64,000 nucleotides of DNA from Verrucomicrobiia bacterium (GTDB taxonomy: Bacteria; Verrucomicrobiota; Verrucomicrobiia; Verrucomicrobiales; Akkermansiaceae), in NCBI GenBank assembly GCA_947462875.1, contig CANHQJ010000002.1, forward strand, positions 248,001 to 312,000, in the 5' to 3' direction. The translations under genes and the position numbers were made by a program. The notes beneath the pieces are model-generated. The model was given only the letters and a program-made list of their open reading frames with translations, searched no databases and was not told the DNA's origin. Below, piece after piece: positions 62,101 through 64,000 of the stretch; positions within the stretch are counted from its first letter, which is position 1, and every line of letters starts with the position of its first letter.

Positions 62101-64000
62101 TTCGGATTCGTGCCGAACAGCAGCCTCTCCGCCCTCGATGGTTATCTTTATGTGGATGCGGATGGCGACGGCAACAAGGAAGCCAGCGAGTTTCCTCTTG
62201 AAAACGTGAGGGTATTCATCGACCAGAACAATGACGGGGTGTGGCAAGCGGGCGAACCTTCCGATATCACCGACGGTACCGGCTTCTACTCGATCGGTAA
62301 TCTGCCTCCCGGGGATCATCTCGTCACTGTTGTCACATCGACGATCCCTTCGGGCGTCACGCAAACTGGCGACCCTGATGTGACATTGGATCACAAGAGT
62401 ATTGTCACCCTGCCTGTCGCGCAGACGGTCAGCAACGTCAATTTCGGCTACCAAGGCAACGCGAGCATAGGAGACTATGTCTGGAACGATCGCAACGGCG
62501 ACGGACTGCAAGGTGCCACCGAGGCTCCCCTGGCGGGCGTGCGCGTCTTCATCGATCGTGATAACGACGGAACTTACGACGCGGACGAGCCATTTGCCAC
62601 CACATCCGCCAGCGGCAGCTACTCGCTGGCGGGACTGATCGCCGGCACCTATGGGGTGGCGGTGGACGCCACAACCCTGCCCGCGGGTGTGGCCCAGACC
62701 GCCGATCCCGACGGACCGGTCATGGACGGCATAACCAGCGTTGTGCTGGCTGCCGCGCAAAATTTCGCGCTGGCCGATTTCGGTTACCAAGGCAACTCCG
62801 GCATCGGCGACTACGTCTGGTATGATGTGGATGGCGATGGTGTGCAAGACGCGGGTGAACCCCCGTTGGAAAATGTGAGGGTGTATCTCGACTCCGATGA
62901 CGATGGTGTGTGGGATGCCAACGAACCCTCGGCTCTCACCACCATAGCGGGTGCCTACAGTTTCGATGGGTTGATTCCCGGCACCTTCTTGCTGCGCGTG
63001 GATGCAGCGACTATTCCGGCGGGCATGACCGCCTCCTTCGACCAGGACGGCATCGCGACCGCGAACCGCACGTCCGTGGTGCTGGCGGTTGCGACCACGC
63101 GCACCGACATAGACTTTGGCTACGAAGCCACCGTAGAGTTGGCGGGCAATCTGTATATCGACACCAACGGCAACGGAGATCAGGACGGCGGTGAACCGAA
63201 CCTGCCCGACGTCGATGTGCTGATCACGGACGCTCTGGGCGTCGAACGCACCGTGACGACCGACAGCAACGGCAACTGGTCCGTGATGGTGGTGGCGGGG
63301 AACACCACCGCCGATATTGACGAAACGGATCCCGATTATCCCACCGGCTTCGTCCGGACCGAGGGCAACGACCCGACTGTCACCAACGCGCTCGTGGGCA
63401 CCACGAACAATGGCGGCATCGATGGTTTCTATCAGCCCGCGACCCTGACCGGCCATCTCTATATCGACACCAACGGCGACGGCAATCAAGATGTCGGTGA
63501 ACCAAATCTTGCCAACGTCAATGTACTCATCACCGACGTGAACAGCAATGTGCAAACCGTCACCACCGACAGCAATGGCGACTGGACCGCCATCGTGCCG
63601 CCGGGGAGCACCATCGCGAATATCGATGAATCCGATCCGGAGTATCCCACCGGTTACACTCAAACCGAAGGCACGGATCCGACCAACGTCCTGGCCGTGG
63701 CCGGAACCAGCACCAGTGCGGGCAATGACGGATTTTTCCTGCCCGCATCGATCAAAGGTTTCGTGAGAATCGACACCGATGGCAATGCCACGGGGGATGC
63801 CCCGCAGGTGGGGGTATTGGTCGAATTGTTCACGAACGCCGGTGTTTTGGTTTCATCGGTTCTCACCGGAACTGATGGCAGATTTTCCTTCCCCAACCTT
63901 GCGCCGGGCAGCTACAAAAAGGTGCAAACCGTGCCTAACAACTACATCGCCGTCAACGATGCCGACGGCGGGGACTTCACGGTGATCGGCAATCTGGCTC
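56140..64000 (+). CDS. Giant secreted protein 4 (partial): IgGFc-binding-like, glycine-rich, DUF11 and SdrD domains
   Basis: An open frame of at least 2,620 residues from ATG 56140 that continues past the window end; I read it by eye in this frame and saw no stop. Signal peptide MTEGKSVIGKLFSGAAIVLA ends near TTVIQA. Residues about 30-490 resemble the IgGFc-binding protein N-terminal domain (VMQFYGDIGANYEARGANIP, YLYNNDAAATTV). A DUF11-like unit follows near 57,630, then a glycine-rich domain (58,558-59,166), two DUF11-like units near 60,270-60,960, and from about 61,020 many SdrD-type repeats with DxDGDG motifs, ending in the 306-bp module. Likely an extracellular filament or adhesin; function not assignable. 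Confidence 0.85.
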   Translation, partial: MTEGKSVIGKLFSGAAIVLATTVIQAIPVVQEWYVPQPEAQIRQDYLVLAPNTNTITESVIAITVPIPGTRIVLDHWENGYEVDLSNPVQSNTQIWGDGNDANGKPPGYANDPVSFNAGSVIIMRNQVPLPRNAATILFDGRDRFGSSNAIVMTRGAWFTTPGPLLANSVEVRAVPDWGTSFVLPVGEDVIFPTPLTSSMFEHCSAYIMAAANGTVVTVDVDGAGPAAATNVTLNQGESHLINAGIKRGATIVSTKGVQVMQFYGDIGANYEARGANIPPLNKWSDHYFAPVGTASDGDETYVYLYNNDAAATTVNFTTRLGSGSISIPAKSTYQYLMPINSAARFTSVGGKPFWGVGLVGARPTANNVHDWGYSLVPQDFLSTEIVVGWGAGSRDGTQNGNPVWITSVAATRLYVDYNGDRLGPNTDPNGRKYDVAIDVIPLAATRIFEPDRDQTGMRVYTLDGTQLTGAWGQDPATAGPGEPYLDLGNTTPNLPVPVLKKTSSIFVDNTPSGLSVNDVVQYKITLDNRSLFSLSSVSLVDVLPAGVTYVANSTVRDGSAVADAGTTAFPMDEGGLVVPILQSQSSTTITFRVTVNTSGTKVNTVSALGYPGVEAKDTIIVPSGGVTSCTLRLTNNVGTEVNFQPGDGIYVTVTDASSNTNTSAIESILATVSNPATGDIEVLTLAETTANSGVFRNNAALPSSTSAGLAETDGTLNVQVGNTISATHVSPQFGHSCPDTATINAASLLKQLYLDTDGTDGDNTGDLDRVSPAGVSPADTTTSQSAVISAPGTTANTYSTAGSSTWTVPAGVTSVTVAAWGAGGAGGGSTDAGFGSARGGAGGGGGAYASSTLSVTPGQQLTIVVPGEVSGALGAAGANGNPAFVGPDGNAANALVRAAGGSGGAGNTSGGAPTGGAGGAVANSVGTTRVAGVNGGNGASGIGISSGAGGAGAQGGGAGGAIIDSQGTSSNGNSGNAPGGAGGGSRTSQSNGSRTGGNGGPGRIQISYSTPGGSATWTQAPAFAETFNVTSTPGVTAHYTVSTGTMPGSPNISAVLRKNGVAFATSSSVSASAATGAGVFTFSFPALGSAVNFAAGDVMSLVISNNQSGVTFTVDYDSNNKPSLVTLPTDTVIHLDTLGIYDAPYPGGSPVTAATAGQTLYVRAMAADPFGAYDVTSMPLVIDGPGTAGDVSTTLGASQVVATTGNAKTYEYAWMTGATEGNFNITATAKEGFENTISSAKSTVVNISSLDLGTPSTTEFTTGNNGPHTLVYAPNETVFARVSDLDENTNPLVAETILVTIIGSGGDTEIVTLTETGPNTGIFTGGIPASSTVTGSSGNGTLYALPGSVPVVHYVDNDDATDVGSDTATIPNAVPSVAVVKTLTSPADGQILVGETAGFRIRVTNNGNTTLNTVQVVDTFANAELTYVAASPAPSSTTSNTLTWANVGPLAAGQSIDLNVTFTGAAAANPSINTVNVTTGGGPTANDTEPVIVTRPAVTVTKTLLSPDPGPANKGDQVVFNISVQNTGTTALQTVPLEDVFSDAFYEFVSASVAPDGVGAGSLLWNDVTGAGILAVNATFQVSVTLEAKGASAFALNTAAVNYAIDANGDPVPPSSDDAGVATSAASISGTVFEDEGVVGFGGDVPLRLVTVRLYTDPNGDGDPVDGELVGLTITNDNGSYEFLNLALGNYVITQEDLLGYFSVADTAVTNDNLVPLSVTAFTAYPNNNFLDDVVSAGDLAFISGQVRNDSDGDGNLADAEAGLAGAVVTLFSDPNGDGNPSDGVPFGLPITTTSTGLYTFSNLPPGNYVVVETDPAGFVSTADITNPNDNWISVTLVADTDSSGNDFIDTNNLAVLATVGDRIWQDTNNNGLRDGGEAGIDGVVVHLYRSGQTPGVDAPYVTTTSGSGGFYGFGNVPAGQYVIYLPAGNFGSGVLFNQPLSSASSASADDLIDNNDDGSQAGGTGTAVSSPLVTLSTGEIDQTKDFGFVPNSSLSALDGYLYVDADGDGNKEASEFPLENVRVFIDQNNDGVWQAGEPSDITDGTGFYSIGNLPPGDHLVTVVTSTIPSGVTQTGDPDVTLDHKSIVTLPVAQTVSNVNFGYQGNASIGDYVWNDRNGDGLQGATEAPLAGVRVFIDRDNDGTYDADEPFATTSASGSYSLAGLIAGTYGVAVDATTLPAGVAQTADPDGPVMDGITSVVLAAAQNFALADFGYQGNSGIGDYVWYDVDGDGVQDAGEPPLENVRVYLDSDDDGVWDANEPSALTTIAGAYSFDGLIPGTFLLRVDAATIPAGMTASFDQDGIATANRTSVVLAVATTRTDIDFGYEATVELAGNLYIDTNGNGDQDGGEPNLPDVDVLITDALGVERTVTTDSNGNWSVMVVAGNTTADIDETDPDYPTGFVRTEGNDPTVTNALVGTTNNGGIDGFYQPATLTGHLYIDTNGDGNQDVGEPNLANVNVLITDVNSNVQTVTTDSNGDWTAIVPPGSTIANIDESDPEYPTGYTQTEGTDPTNVLAVAGTSTSAGNDGFFLPASIKGFVRIDTDGNATGDAPQVGVLVELFTNAGVLVSSVLTGTDGRFSFPNLAPGSYKKVQTVPNNYIAVNDADGGDFTVIGNLA
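58558..59166 (+). other. Glycine-rich domain inside giant protein 4
   Basis: About 203 residues starting WTVPAGVTSVTVAAWGAGGA, then GGAGGGGGAYA, TPGQQLTIVVP and many GG/GA/GN steps (GGSGGAGNTSGG, GGAGAQGGGAGG) and ending GGNGGPGRIQISY. This is the pattern of glycine-rich domains in bacterial surface proteins and phage tail or receptor-binding proteins, with a WxVPxGVxxVxV lead strand. Confidence 0.8.
61018..63990 (+). repeat. SdrD-type repeats in giant protein 4, including two 306-bp modules
   Basis: Repeats carry the DxDxDG calcium-binding style motif, for example IGDYVWNDRNGDGLQG, GDYVWYDVDGDGVQDAGEPPL, NLYIDTNGNGDQDGGEPNLP and HLYIDTNGDGNQDVGEPNLA. Two adjacent copies (63136 and 63442) have the exact 306-base period seen in giant protein 3. 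The array continues beyond the window end. Confidence 0.85.

Noticed and set aside
2149-63935. The word TGTTAG/CTAACA recurs in many places, often as the only use of the rare TTA codon, and could be an uptake or skew motif.
   Set aside because: I count about 22 copies on both strands; near 60% GC about 18 are expected by chance, so no enrichment can be claimed.

Overview
The window looks like a chromosomal segment of a Verrucomicrobia bacterium (Verrucomicrobiae). Three things point there: a PEP-CTERM protein beside giant DUF11/SdrD-type surface proteins, a secretin/PilB/PilC/pilin cluster, and a recA promoter carrying TGTTC-N4-GAACA, the form I recall for the verrucomicrobial LexA box. The DNA is GC-rich, apart from AT-rich promoter regions. 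I saw no rRNA, tRNA, CRISPR, insertion sequence or prophage. Many starts lack a Shine-Dalgarno sequence.

Layout, left half. 1-9.4 kb: C-terminus of a secretin, recA (minus strand), an HI0933-type flavoprotein, a YugP-like membrane protein without its zinc motif, then two tandem PilB/GspE ATPases, PilC/GspF and a type IV pilin/pseudopilin. 9.4-18.7 kb: a minus-strand dus / trypsin-like lipoprotein / lipoprotein set, then plus-strand amidohydrolase, metallophosphoesterase, a YgiB/YgiC-like pair, a secreted beta-helix protein, a helix-turn-helix protein and a cytochrome b562-like protein. 18.7-23 kb (minus strand): aat, a HipBA toxin-antitoxin module with nested operator palindromes, a polyprenyl synthase and asd. 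23-26.3 kb: a hypothetical gene, a PPK2 kinase and a SulP transporter.

26.3-33.4 kb is a phosphate-uptake locus: pstS, terminator, pstC-pstA-pstB, then an OmpR-family response regulator and histidine kinase. The same perfect palindrome (TGTGACGA-N2-TCGTCACA) precedes both pstS and pstC, which suggests one regulator acts on two promoters. PstC carries a large extracytoplasmic insertion, and no phoU is present. 33.4-40.7 kb: a DUF2256/DUF3253 protein coupled to a radical SAM protein, murI, proS, and a run of envelope genes (two hypothetical, DUF1573, rhodanese, MauE/DoxX-like).

41-64 kb is the most unusual part: five tandem genes for large secreted proteins. Three giants (about 1,115, 2,264 and 1,310 aa) and a PEP-CTERM protein are closely spaced and probably form one operon ending at a strong terminator. 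A second unit then starts and runs off the window edge (at least 2,620 aa). They are built from reused modules (DUF11, Ig-like, PA14, GEVED, SdrD/Cna-B with DxNxDG motifs, glycine-rich). One 306-bp module occurs three times in one gene and twice in another. They are probably surface or extracellular-matrix proteins; their function cannot be read from sequence.
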